A stretch of 64,000 nucleotides of DNA from Rhabdochromatium marinum (GTDB taxonomy: Bacteria > Pseudomonadota > Gammaproteobacteria > Chromatiales > Chromatiaceae). Below, piece after piece: positions 38,662-48,400 of the stretch (the stretch's first letter is position 1; each line of letters begins with the position of its first letter). The notes under the pieces are model-generated. The model worked only from the letters and a program-made list of their open reading frames with translations, did not search any database and had not been told where the DNA came from. Both the position numbers and the translations under genes were made by a program. Location of the stretch: assembly GCF_016583795.1 (NCBI RefSeq), contig NZ_NRRS01000007.1, forward strand, positions 1 through 64,000. The letters run 5' to 3'.

Positions 38662-39087
38662 TTAGGCGCCAGTGCCCGGCAGACTCAGCACTTCCACTTT
38701 TACCCGGGCAATACCGCGGTGAATCATGTCCAACTGGCTGGCCGCACGCCGCGACAGATCAATAATGCGCCCCTTAACGAAAGGACCGCGGTCATTGATG
38801 CGCACCACAATCGAGCGGCCTGTTTTAGTATCGGTCACCTTAACCTTGGTGCCCAACGGCAGGGTCTTATGCGCAGCGCTAATCCGATTTTTATCATAGA
38901 TTTGGCCACTGGCTGTTTTGTTGCCCTGCAAACTGTCGTGATAGTAGGAGGCGATACCGCTCTGCACAGCGCCGGGGACCGCTTTCACGGAGGCTAAGGC
39001 CGGCAGCGTGGTCAGCGCCATCAAAACGCCCAAGGCAATCCAGAGGGCGCTTGGGTTGACATGATTGGTTTTGCTCTTGTTGATCAT
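38662..39087 (-). CDS. RlpA-like double-psi beta-barrel protein
   Basis: 141 aa. An N-terminal hydrophobic segment (about 14-33) is a signal peptide or anchor. The RlpA-like DPBB domain follows: GIASYYHDSLQGNKTASGQIYD, AAHKTLPLGTKVKVTD, RSIVVRINDRGPFVKGRIIDLS. In RlpA this fold cleaves peptidoglycan strands lacking stem peptides. The SPOR domain of full-length RlpA is missing, so it is a short family member that cannot target denuded septal glycan in the usual way. Confidence 0.85.
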   Translation of the reverse strand: MINKSKTNHVNPSALWIALGVLMALTTLPALASVKAVPGAVQSGIASYYHDSLQGNKTASGQIYDKNRISAAHKTLPLGTKVKVTDTKTGRSIVVRINDRGPFVKGRIIDLSRRAASQLDMIHRGIARVKVEVLSLPGTGA

Positions 39088-39180
39088 TCCAGGGTCCTCA
39101 CTGGCTTAAACATCGGCTGGCACAGCAAAGTGCGAACCGAGTCACAAATTTGGAGGACGCAAGGATACAGGAAAACCCGC

Positions 39181-39197
39181 ATAGGGAAAACCCCTAT
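39181..39197 (-). terminator. Small hairpin downstream of the short RHS gene
   Basis: ATAGGG and CCCTAT form a 6-base stem. On the - strand it is followed by GCGGGTTTTCC, weakly terminator-like. It may add to the larger hairpin at 39230-39259. Confidence 0.3.
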
Positions 39198-39229
39198 ACG
39201 CAGGTTGTTGGGCAGATGCTTACTTGTGA

Positions 39230-39259
39230 AGAGAATTGCCAAGCACGCTGGCATTCTCT
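39230..39259 (-). terminator. Long hairpin, possible terminator of the short RHS gene
   Basis: AGAGAATTGCC pairs with GGCATTCTCT as a 10-base stem with one bulged base and a 9-base loop. It lies about 120 bases beyond the RHS stop and before rlpA. The T-tract is poor, so termination is not certain. Confidence 0.4.
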
Positions 39260-39381
39260 TTAGGGTGTGAGCATAGCACTCCCAGGCGCTTCAGCGAGGT
39301 GGACAGGACGCGGGCGGGTCTTGTCCCATAGCGCGACGGAGCCAACACCCCGTCGCGCGGCAGCACGTCGACCCGCTCGTG

Positions 39382-41196
39382 TTAGCGCAGCGGATTGACC
39401 TGCATGACCACTGGCACGTCGCCATCGACGGCTTGGTTCTCGGTCTCCAGCCACCATAGCTCAGCACCATCCGGGCTGAAAGCCAGCCGCGTTGGTCTGG
39501 TCAGCGCTGGCCAGGCCAGGGTGGCGGTGATGCCCTGTGGCCCGTACAGATCCACCCAGCAGTCGGTGCGCTCCGGCGCGCGACCCGCCGTCGCATCCAC
39601 GCACACCCGGTAAGCCAGATAGGCCCCATCAGCGCTCAGCGTTGGCTGATCCACCCGCCAGGCTGGATCGGCCTGATCCGCCGGATCGGTGTAGCACCAG
39701 CGCTGGCCGCTGGCCAGTTCGGTCAGGTAGATGGCCGCCGAGGCAGGCGTGGCGCCGATACAACTGGCCACCCAGCGCAGTTTGGCATCGGCACGCGCGT
39801 CGAGAACAGGCTCAATCTCGGGTGCCTCGGTGACAGCGCGCGGAGTTGCGGCCATGCGGGCGCGAACCTGAGGCTCGGCATCCGCCGGAGGCAAGACCAC
39901 CGGCTCCAACGTCCCGTCAGTGCTGACCCGCACGGGGTTGGGGGCGAGATTAGGCGTCGTCTGACCGGGACGCGGAACCGTGGTGCCGAAGGCGCCGGCC
40001 AGCGCAGCATAGGTCAGCTTGGTCTCGGGCTCCAGCAGATCACCGCCGATGACATAGCGGGAGGTGTCGGGTCGGCCAATTACGCGCACAACATGCCCGT
40101 TGATGGTCAACTCGAAGCCGTCGCTCAAGAAGCGCCCAGCGGTAATCACCAGCCCTTCGGGTAGGTTGATCTGGCTGGCCTGGTTGTCAACCAAACGCAC
40201 GTCGGTGCTGAGTTCGGGACTCAGGGTGTAGGTATCGATGCCACCAAAGTCGAGCGTCTGCACGAAGCTGCCGTCGAGCACCAGCGGCGAGTCGCCGGCG
40301 TTCATGTAGAGCTTGTCCTGGGGCGTGCTGAGCTGACGACCGGGGGCGCCCTGGATTTGAACCTCGCCATTGACGCTAGCGTCAGCGTCGAAGGGGCCGC
40401 CGTCCTTAACCTGAAAACGCAGTTGCCAGTAATCGTCGACCAGGGCCGTCATGCCGCCTTGCGCGGGGCTGGCGAGGTTGTCCCAGGTGTCGCTGTGCTG
40501 GTTGAGGGCGTAGAAGCCGTTGACGGCCACCTCGGCCGCGGTGATCACCGTGAGTGGTAAGACGCTTCCACCGGTGACGGTGTTAGCGGCAGCGGTCTGA
40601 CGGGCGGTGCGGCTCTGCTGTTGGACGTCGATGCGCTCGATCATGGTGAAGTCCAACACACCCATCGGCAGGTCGAGTCCGTCGGGCCAGACAATGTCCG
40701 TGATCTGCGTAAAGGCCTTAACCTGCCCGGAATCGTCGTTGACCAGGGTGACCCAGACCAGGTGGCCGTTGTCATCAACCGTTGGATAGGCGGTGACAGT
40801 GTCCTGCTGCCAATCGGGTGTTCCGTCGCCGTTGTTGTCGCCCGCGACGGTTTGCCCGTCTGGACCGGGGCGACCGGGTGCAAAGGCTTCGATCTCATCG
40901 GGGATGTCATCGCCATCCTCATCGGTCATGCCTCCCCAGGTCGTTACTGGTGGCCAGGTAGTGGGGTCATCAGGATCCGGAAACGCAGTGCCGTTCACAG
41001 CGACCGAAAGGATGTTGCCGGCGGGATCGAAGGCGTATTGCAGCGACTGGCCAGTGTCGTAACTCACCTGGGTCAGGCGACCGATGGCGTCGTAACTGTA
41101 GGTGACGTTGGCGGCTGCGGCCTGCGTCAGCGGCATGATGCCAAGGAGGGCCGGTAGTGACGGGGCCAGAGAGGTGAGTAATCTGTGCATAGACAT
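39382..41196 (-). CDS. Secreted protein with YD/RHS repeat, calcium-type DxDGD repeats and anchor-like domain
   Basis: About 604 aa from ATG 41196. A signal peptide ends near AAAA. Next comes one and a half RHS/YD repeats (YSYDAIGRLTQVSYD, YAFDPAGNI), then a Pro-rich linker and two acidic calcium-binding-type repeats (DEDGDDIPDEIE, DNNGDGTPDW). The middle (about 160-330) has the look of a choice-of-anchor-type beta domain, and the C-terminal 150 residues resemble a beta-propeller-like region (LAFSPDGAELWWLE). It is not a full RHS shell. An outer-surface role is inferred; no toxin domain is seen. Confidence 0.65.
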   Translation of the reverse strand: MSMHRLLTSLAPSLPALLGIMPLTQAAAANVTYSYDAIGRLTQVSYDTGQSLQYAFDPAGNILSVAVNGTAFPDPDDPTTWPPVTTWGGMTDEDGDDIPDEIEAFAPGRPGPDGQTVAGDNNGDGTPDWQQDTVTAYPTVDDNGHLVWVTLVNDDSGQVKAFTQITDIVWPDGLDLPMGVLDFTMIERIDVQQQSRTARQTAAANTVTGGSVLPLTVITAAEVAVNGFYALNQHSDTWDNLASPAQGGMTALVDDYWQLRFQVKDGGPFDADASVNGEVQIQGAPGRQLSTPQDKLYMNAGDSPLVLDGSFVQTLDFGGIDTYTLSPELSTDVRLVDNQASQINLPEGLVITAGRFLSDGFELTINGHVVRVIGRPDTSRYVIGGDLLEPETKLTYAALAGAFGTTVPRPGQTTPNLAPNPVRVSTDGTLEPVVLPPADAEPQVRARMAATPRAVTEAPEIEPVLDARADAKLRWVASCIGATPASAAIYLTELASGQRWCYTDPADQADPAWRVDQPTLSADGAYLAYRVCVDATAGRAPERTDCWVDLYGPQGITATLAWPALTRPTRLAFSPDGAELWWLETENQAVDGDVPVVMQVNPLR

Positions 41197-41287
41197 TGCG
41201 CGCTCTGTGCCTGCGACGCCCGTCGCGGGAGGAAGCACGCCCTCCTTAAAGATTCATGTTGAAATTTGTGGTACGTCCGCGATTTTC

Positions 41288-41473
41288 CTAAATTGAACGA
41301 CCTACTTTCGTGCTTCGCTGATGGTTCCAATCTCGACGATCCACCCGTTTGCAATCGGGCCGTTGCTGGCGCTCCCGAAGGTCGGCGACCATTTCAGTGA
41401 GGCTATTCTGATGTCGCGCGGCGTAAGCATCCCGGTTTCGCCAAACCTCCGCGATAATTTCATCGCGATACAT
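41288..41473 (-). CDS. Small partner protein of a PIN-domain gene (putative antitoxin)
   Basis: 61 aa. Its ATG overlaps the stop of the upstream PIN gene by one base (TGATG), the normal coupling in such pairs. The sequence (YRDEIIAEVWRNRDAYAARH, then EMVADLRERQQR) resembles the small protein that commonly follows PIN toxin genes in proteobacteria. It is basic at the C-terminus. With the partner broken, it is probably an orphan. Confidence 0.6.
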   Translation of the reverse strand: MYRDEIIAEVWRNRDAYAARHQNSLTEMVADLRERQQRPDCKRVDRRDWNHQRSTKVGRSI

Positions 41474-41788
41474 CAGTTTTCCTCCGGAAAGAGTTCCAAT
41501 GGCGCGCAGATTTCGGGGGAGGAATACCCGGCGGCACCACAAATGGCACGAATAATGGGCTTTTTGGTCGCATTGTCGATATGCTGGCAATTCCACGTCA
41601 GCAGATAATCCATGCGATGAACCGCCGCGACAGCGACATGAATCGCGTCAGCTTTGGCAACCTCAGGTATTCCGCCTTCCGCCATCAATCTTGCAGCAAA
41701 GTCTTGAACTTCCCTGTCGATCATCACGGCTTGGCCCAGCCGCCAGATAGCCCGGAATGGACATTTCGAGATAGGCGCTCTTTTTCAT
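41473..41788 (-). pseudogene. PIN-domain (VapC-type) toxin gene with internal deletion and frameshift
   Basis: From ATG 41788 the frame reads a typical PIN start (MKKSAYLEMSIPGYLAAGPSR), then loses meaning. From 41727, in another frame, comes a typical PIN C-terminal half (EVQDFAARLMAEGGIPEVAK, ADAIHVAVAAVHRMDYLLTW). About 60 central codons expected in the family are missing, along with the central acidic residues. The toxin should be inactive. An 84-aa open frame (41473-41727) remains and can look like a gene. Confidence 0.8.
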
Positions 41789-41811
41789 GGCCTGCTTTCG
41801 CTGAATGGCAT

Positions 41812-42132
41812 TCAAAAATGGCGGGTTAGGCTGTCGCTAACCGGCTCTACCTTGCTATCGCGTTCCACCCTAAGCGGACTGCGCCGCTCCGTGGCTGGAA
41901 TGGCCCGCACGAATCGAATCTTGATCGCCTTGACCCGGTTCGAGAAATCATCGTCCCCCTCCGGTAGCACCACCCAGCCATCGATATGAAACGGGCGTTG
42001 ACGCCGCGTCAGGCGCACCGCCTCGCGCAGGGTATCGATCTCGCGCACCAGCAGATCCGAGCGCCGTTCGAGCAGATTGATCGTCAAGAAATAGGTCCCA
42101 CCCCGAACCCGATAGCCACGATAGTGCGGCAT
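41812..42132 (-). pseudogene. REP-associated tyrosine transposase (IS200-like) remnant lacking its HUH motif
   Basis: 106 aa. The start is a standard RAYT N-terminus (MPHYRGYRVRGGTYFLTINL, RQRPFHIDGWVVLP). Family members continue with a DHxH stretch and then LPEGDDDFS; here VVLP joins EGDDDFS directly, so the metal-binding HUH histidines are gone, consistent with deletion between two short LP-coding repeats. The family's catalytic C-terminal part is also lost. It cannot be an active transposase. Confidence 0.75.
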
Positions 42133-42305
42133 CTCGACCCTTCATCCTCATGTCCATGCAACCTGCTGTTCCATCAAGCGGATGCGTAAGTCGGATACGC
42201 AGGGCGATCCGCCATAGCCGCCATCATCATGCCAAATTCACCTGGTGGAACCTCCTTTCGAAAACTCCTCCTGATACAGACAGTTAACTTGATCCGTTGG
42301 CAGGT

Positions 42306-42330
42306 GGCGGAACCGCTATTGCGTTCCGCC
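42306..42330. repeat. REP-like hairpin 1
   Basis: GGCGGAAC and GTTCCGCC form a perfect 8-base stem around a 9-base loop. It lies 170 bases from the RAYT remnant. Confidence 0.5.
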
Positions 42331-42347
42331 CGACGCGAGCTCGGGTA

Positions 42348-42366
42348 GCTCGAAAATAATTCGAGC
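42348..42366. repeat. REP-like hairpin 2 (or terminator of the large RHS gene)
   Basis: GCTCGAA and TTCGAGC form a perfect 7-base stem around AATAA. With hairpin 1 it makes a two-hairpin cluster typical of REP/BIME elements. It also lies 47 bases beyond the large RHS stop, so it could serve as a terminator. Confidence 0.45.
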
Positions 42367-42412
42367 CTGGCCCGTTTGATTCGTTTGATTGATTCTGGCC
42401 TACGCGGGCTGA

Positions 42413-45400
42413 TCAGTGAAACCCAAACATCCGTCTCAATGCCACGGGATTAGGAATTGATCGAAGCCAATCTCCAAATTTGATGTAACTTTCTACCGCT
42501 TTTGTCTGCATTAATACGTCGAAATTAATCCCGACCTGAAATTTTGCCGATACCGGACCCACACCACCAGACAGCCCCACACCTACAAGAGCAGGACCGG
42601 AGGATTTTAGGAGGAAACCAAGTCCGGGGGTTGAAAGACCTCCGCATATTTCAATAGTCGTATCTAATAATAATGTAGAAGGAGTTTTGAGTTTTCCGCA
42701 ACCTTCAATTCCTGCAGAAGGTAGCTTAAGCTCAGCCCAACTATCTTCATAGGTTAGGAAAAGACTAGCGCTTTCTTTGACGTAAACATAATCTCCTATT
42801 ATTCCATACGTTGCTTCCATATTTAATATGCTGATTCCGCTGCTTCCAAGAACATCTTCGGTTTTAAAGTTCCACCTAGTAGGCGAAGAATCATTCAACA
42901 GTTCTGGCCGCCATATCTTCCCGGTTGGGGACTGATTAATTTCCGGGCCTTCTAGACCATTCTCAGACATTACATAACCAGAATAATTATCATAACCTTC
43001 TTTTTTACCACTCGGATCCACTCCCATCACCGGATCCCCCAACACATACGCATACCGATTCAAAGCCTGCGGCGTTAGCATATCCCCATGCAACGCATCC
43101 AAGCTCACAAACCGCATAATATCCTCCTTGTAATACCGCGCCCGCATGTAATGCAGGCCATTACCATCATCCATCACGCCATACTTGCCAACGAACCTGA
43201 ACGGATTCGGGGTGCTGCCCTGGCTCGTCGTATGCCCATAGGGTGAGTAGGCATATTCATCCGTCACAGTGCCACTGGCATCGGTCAAGGCCAGCGTGTG
43301 CCCTGTCGGATCGAAGTGGTAATAGTGGCTGTTCCCGCTCGCATCGATCTGCGAGACCAGACCCTCGCCATAGACGTAATAACGGCTGATCGCGCCCTGC
43401 GCCGTGGTTTCGGCGATCACATTGGGTAATGACGCCAAGGGATCGATGACATAGCGGGTTTCGACGCCGTTTTGCGTCTGACTGATGCGGTTGTCGTTCA
43501 GGTCATAGGCGTATTGGCTCAGGATCGTCCCATCGCGCGTGATCTGGCTGATGTGATCCTTGATATCGAATTGATAGATGGTCTGCACGCCATTGGCGTC
43601 TTCCTCGATGATCCGGCCGGAGTCGTCATGCGTGTAGGTCTTGCCCGCCGCCGTCTGGAGACGGTTGGTATTGTCGTAGGTCATCGCGTCAATGCCTGCT
43701 GGTAAGGTCGGCATGAGTGGCAGATCGACCGTGGCCTGGGTGATGTTGCCCGCCTCGTCGAGGGTCAAATCATGGCTACTGATGACGCTGTTATTGGCGT
43801 GCAGGTTTTGCAGTCGAACCAGGCGTCCGGCGTCGTCGTAGTCGAAATGGGCCTTGGTGCCGTTGCCATTGGTGATGTCCGTCACCTGCCCGGCCTGATT
43901 GCGGGTGTAGCTTGTCGTTTGATTGAGCCAGTCGGTCAGGCTGTCGAGGCGGTCGGCCTCGTCATAGACATAGCTGACAATCTTGTTGCCGGGGTAGGTC
44001 AGACGGGTGCGGTTGCCGGCCAGGTCATAAGCGTAACTCAGGGTCTGGCCTTTCTGATCGGTGACGCTGGTGATGCGGTTGATTGCATCATAGGTGTACT
44101 CAATGGTGCCGCCGCCGGTGGCAATGCTGGTGACATTGCTGTTGGCGTCGTAGGTGTAACCGATACTGCGGGTGAGACTTTGATTGGCGTCGTACTCAGT
44201 GCGCTGAGTGACCCGTCCGAGTTCATCGAAGATTTGTTGAGTCTTTTCACCATTGGGCGTGGTTTCACTGATCAGATTGCCGGCGCTATCGTATTCGTAG
44301 ATCCATTGCTGGCCATGGTGCAGGGTGGTCGAGGTACGCCGATCCAAGGCGTCGTAGGTATAGCGGGTGATGTGACCAGCCGGGTCGGTGACCGTCACCA
44401 GATTCCCGTTGCCATCGTAATCGGCCTTCGTCACCTTGCCGTCTTGCAGGGTTTCTTTGAGATTGCCTGAGGCGTCATAGGTGTAGCGAGTGATGTTGCC
44501 GCGTGCGTCCTCATGGGAAGCCACCTGTCCGTTGGGATAATAGGTCCACTGTTGCTCATGGCCTTCATCGTCCCGCTGCTTGATCTTGCGATTTAGTTCG
44601 TCGTAGCTGTAGGTGAGGGTATGACCGTCGCCATCGGTCACCGTGGCGACATTGCCGTTGGCGTCGTAGGTATAGGTGGTGGTTTCGTTCAGCGGATTGA
44701 TCTTTTCGATGACCTGACTGCGCGCATCATAGTGGGTGGTCGTCGCGTTTCCGCGCTCATCGGTGACGGTCGCGAGGCGGCCCATGGCGTCATAGGTGTA
44801 GCGGCGGATATGATCCACCCCGTCAACCCGATATTTTTCCTCGATCTTGCGGTTGAGTACGTCGTAGATATAGTCGGTGCGATGATTGAGCGGATCAATG
44901 GTCCAGATCAGGTTGTCGCTGTTGTCGTACCCGTATTGGGTGGTGTAGTCGATGCCTCCACCCTGCTCGTTCTTGGTCAGGATATTGCTGTGCTCATCGT
45001 AGGTGTAGCGAGTGACCAAGCTAGAGGGTGACGTTTCCTCGATCAGGCGACCGAGGTTGTCATGGATGCGGCGGGTTTGCCCACCAACCAAGGGGTTTGG
45101 GTTGTTGATTGCCCAGTTGATGAGCCAGAGATTGCCAAACTCATCGTAGCTATAGCCGGTTGAGTTGCCGAGCGGTTTGGTTTCCTCACTGATCCAGGCA
45201 TTTGCGTCGAATGTTCGAGTGGTGGTATTGCCGAGTGGATCGGTGATCGAGCCCGCCTGACCGGTCGGGCTGAAGTCATCAAACTGGGTGGCCGGTACGC
45301 CGGGTTGCTGAGTCGAATTGAGGGCCGTCAAGTTGGGGGCACCGGGGATGGCCTCATAACTGGCCAGGTAATCGCCGTGGGCGGCATCCGTGACCTTGTC

Positions 45401-48400
45401 CGGACGGTTGCGGGCGAGGTCGTCGTAACGGATCGCGGTGGTATTGTTGTTGGGGTCCGTGACCTGTACGACTAACGCGGCTTCCGCGACATGCTGACGG
45501 TCTAGGCCATCATACCCCTGATACCCTTGGGTTCTGACGTACTCGGCGGCATTAACCGTATCCAGACGGGCCTCGACGCGCGTGCGCTGGTCGTCGAGCA
45601 TGAAGACGACATTGCTATTGACCCCATTGACTTCGGGCTGCTCAATGCCGGTGGCTTGCTTTAGATAGAAGGGCGAGCTCGATTGTTCAACGAACGGGTA
45701 GGAAAACGTCGTCATTGCATCAGCGCCATCCGTGAGGGTGACCACGCGATCTTGAGTATCGTCCTCGCCGTTGATGGTGAAGGTGACCGGCGCATAGTCG
45801 ATGCGCATCTGAACATTTCCGCGCGGATCAGTGATGCTCGCAAGGCGGTAGCGGTCCTCGCCGGTCGTGCCGACATAGGCATACCGATCATGATAGTCGC
45901 GCATGTTGCGCACGTCGGTGATCATGCCGTTGGCGTCGTAGGTGTATTCGACATAACGCCCGGCAAAGTCGGTGACGCGCTGGACGCGATGATTCCCATC
46001 CCGCGTGATGGAATAGTCACGCCCATTCGCATCGGTGGCGCCGGTTAGATCGCTGCCGGTGTAATGGAAGGTCAAGGCATTGCCCATGCGATCCTCAATG
46101 CTCTTAAGGTCGCCGGGTTCGGTGGTGGTTGGAGGGGCAAAGCGATACAGCCGATTGCCCTGGGTATAGAGCACGAAATCGCCGCTGCCGTCCGGATCTT
46201 CCATCAACTGGTCGAAGTTGCCCGGATTGAGGGTGTACCAGAGGTCGTCCATGTCCTTATAGAAGAACTGCACACGGCCGTCCTCGCGGGGGCCGATGGT
46301 CACCTGTCGGTCGAAACTGTCGGGCACGAAGGCGATCTTCGCCTCGTAGCCGAAGGTCCAGGGGCGAAGCGCTAGCGAGTTATAGGCGCGGCTGAACGCA
46401 AACGCCGGGCCTTTGCCATCGACGCTCATGTCGGTGGTGGCCAGATGGTAATTGCCATTGCTGACATCCACCTGCTTGAACAATTCACTGCCGCTGCCGG
46501 TGATGGCCGGATCGCCATACGAATTGGGAATGGCCACGGCTTCCAGACAGGACACCTCGGTGCAGGTTTGCGAATCGGTGTAATCGCCCACCAGGGTGTC
46601 GTCACTGTCGCCGGGATCATTCAGTTGGAAGATTCCAGCTCTAAAGGAGCGCAGGCCGGGCTTTACCAGGGAGTAGTCGACCATGTAGGTCATGCTGTCA
46701 CCCTGGTCTTGCAACTCCAAATGCCAGCCGTCTTGACCCACGCCAAACCAGTGGCCCTGTTGATCGTCGAAGTTGACGAAGACGCCATAGCCGTCGGGCA
46801 GGGGTTCTGACAGGGTGACTGTGAATCTCAGGCCGGTTTCGGGGATGGTGCCTTCACCCACGGTAAAGTCGGTGATGGTGGGAACCTGGCCAGATTCGAC
46901 TTTTTGAAACAGATACTCTTGACGCGCTGATTCTTGTGGCTTCGTATCGCTGGCTCCAACTTCAATTTTATACGAGCCAACCGCCAAACTGTCCAGGTCA
47001 ATCAGAAAAGTTGCGGTGTCCGTGGTTCCGGTCAAGTTGACGACACCATTTTGTCCAGTCGAATCGCCGGAAGATGTCTTTATCGCGTAAGCGACCGACT
47101 GTAATCCAATATCATCCGTCACCGTGACATTGATTGAAAAATCAGCGGTCTTCGGATTGTAGTAACCGCTTCCTGATGTATTGATGGTGACGATTGGTGG
47201 GTTGTCGGTCGTCTCGACCTTCTGAAACAGATACTCTTTACGCGCTGATTCTTGTGGTTTCGTGTCACTGGCTCCAACTTCAATTTTGTATGAACCAACC
47301 GCCAAACTGTCCAAGTCAATCAGAAAAATTGCGGTGTCCGTGGTGCCGGTCAAGTTGACGACACCATTTTGTCCAGTTGAATCGCCAGAAGATGTTTTTA
47401 CCGTGTAAGAAACCGCCTGTAATCCGATATCATCGGTCACTGTGACATCGAGATCAAAATCCGCCGTCTTCGGATTATTGTCACCGCTTCCAGAGGTATT
47501 GATGGTGACGATTGGTGGGTTATCGTTGGTCGGGTCGACCTTTTGAAACAGATACTCTTTACGCGCTGATTCTTGCGGTTTCGTATCGCTGGCTCCAACT
47601 TCAATTTTGTATGAGCCAACCGCCAAACTGTCCAGATCGATCAGAAAAGTTGCGGTGTCCATGGTGCCGTTCAAGTTGACGACACCATTTTGTCCAGTTA
47701 AATCGCTAGAAGATGTCTTTACCGTGTAAGCAACCGCCTGTAATCCAATATCATCCGTTACAGTGACATCGAGATCAAAATCCGCAGTTTTCGGATTGTT
47801 GTCGCTGCTTCCAGATGTATTGATGGTGACGGTCGGTGGGTTGTCAACCACAGTGCAGGAAGTTTTTTGGGTCGCTTGCCAGCCGGGATCTTTCTGATCC
47901 AGAAATGTGGCGACGGCAGGGTCTAAAGTCGATTCGGATAAACAGTTATTAGAGATGGAAAAGCTGCACGTTAATTGAGCAATCTGCGTGGCAATGTTGG
48001 TAATAATATTGTTAGAGACTTCGAATAAAGACAATTGGTTCAATTGCCCCAGCTCCGCTGGGATACTGCCGCTGAACTGGTTGATGGAGAGATTAAGGTA
48101 TTGCAATTGACTCAATTGCCCCAGCTCTGCTGGAATACTGCCGTTGATCTGGTTGTCGTAAAGATAAAGACCTATCAATTGATTCAATTGCCCCAGCTCC
48201 GCTGGAATACTGCCGCCGAGCTGATTGAGGGAAAGATTAAGGTATTGCAATTGACTCAATTGCCCCAGCTCCGCTGGAATACTGCCGCCGAGCTGGTTGC
48301 CAATGATTTCAATCGCTACGACATGACTGCCATTAGCATCACTACTACAATACACCCCATACCATCCTTGACCAGTCCCTGCCTCCCAGCCACACTCTGT

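Noticed and set aside
46895-47845. Regular repeats considered as a CRISPR or satellite array
   Set aside because: The repeats are about 315 bases long, contiguous and encode Ig-like domains in frame.
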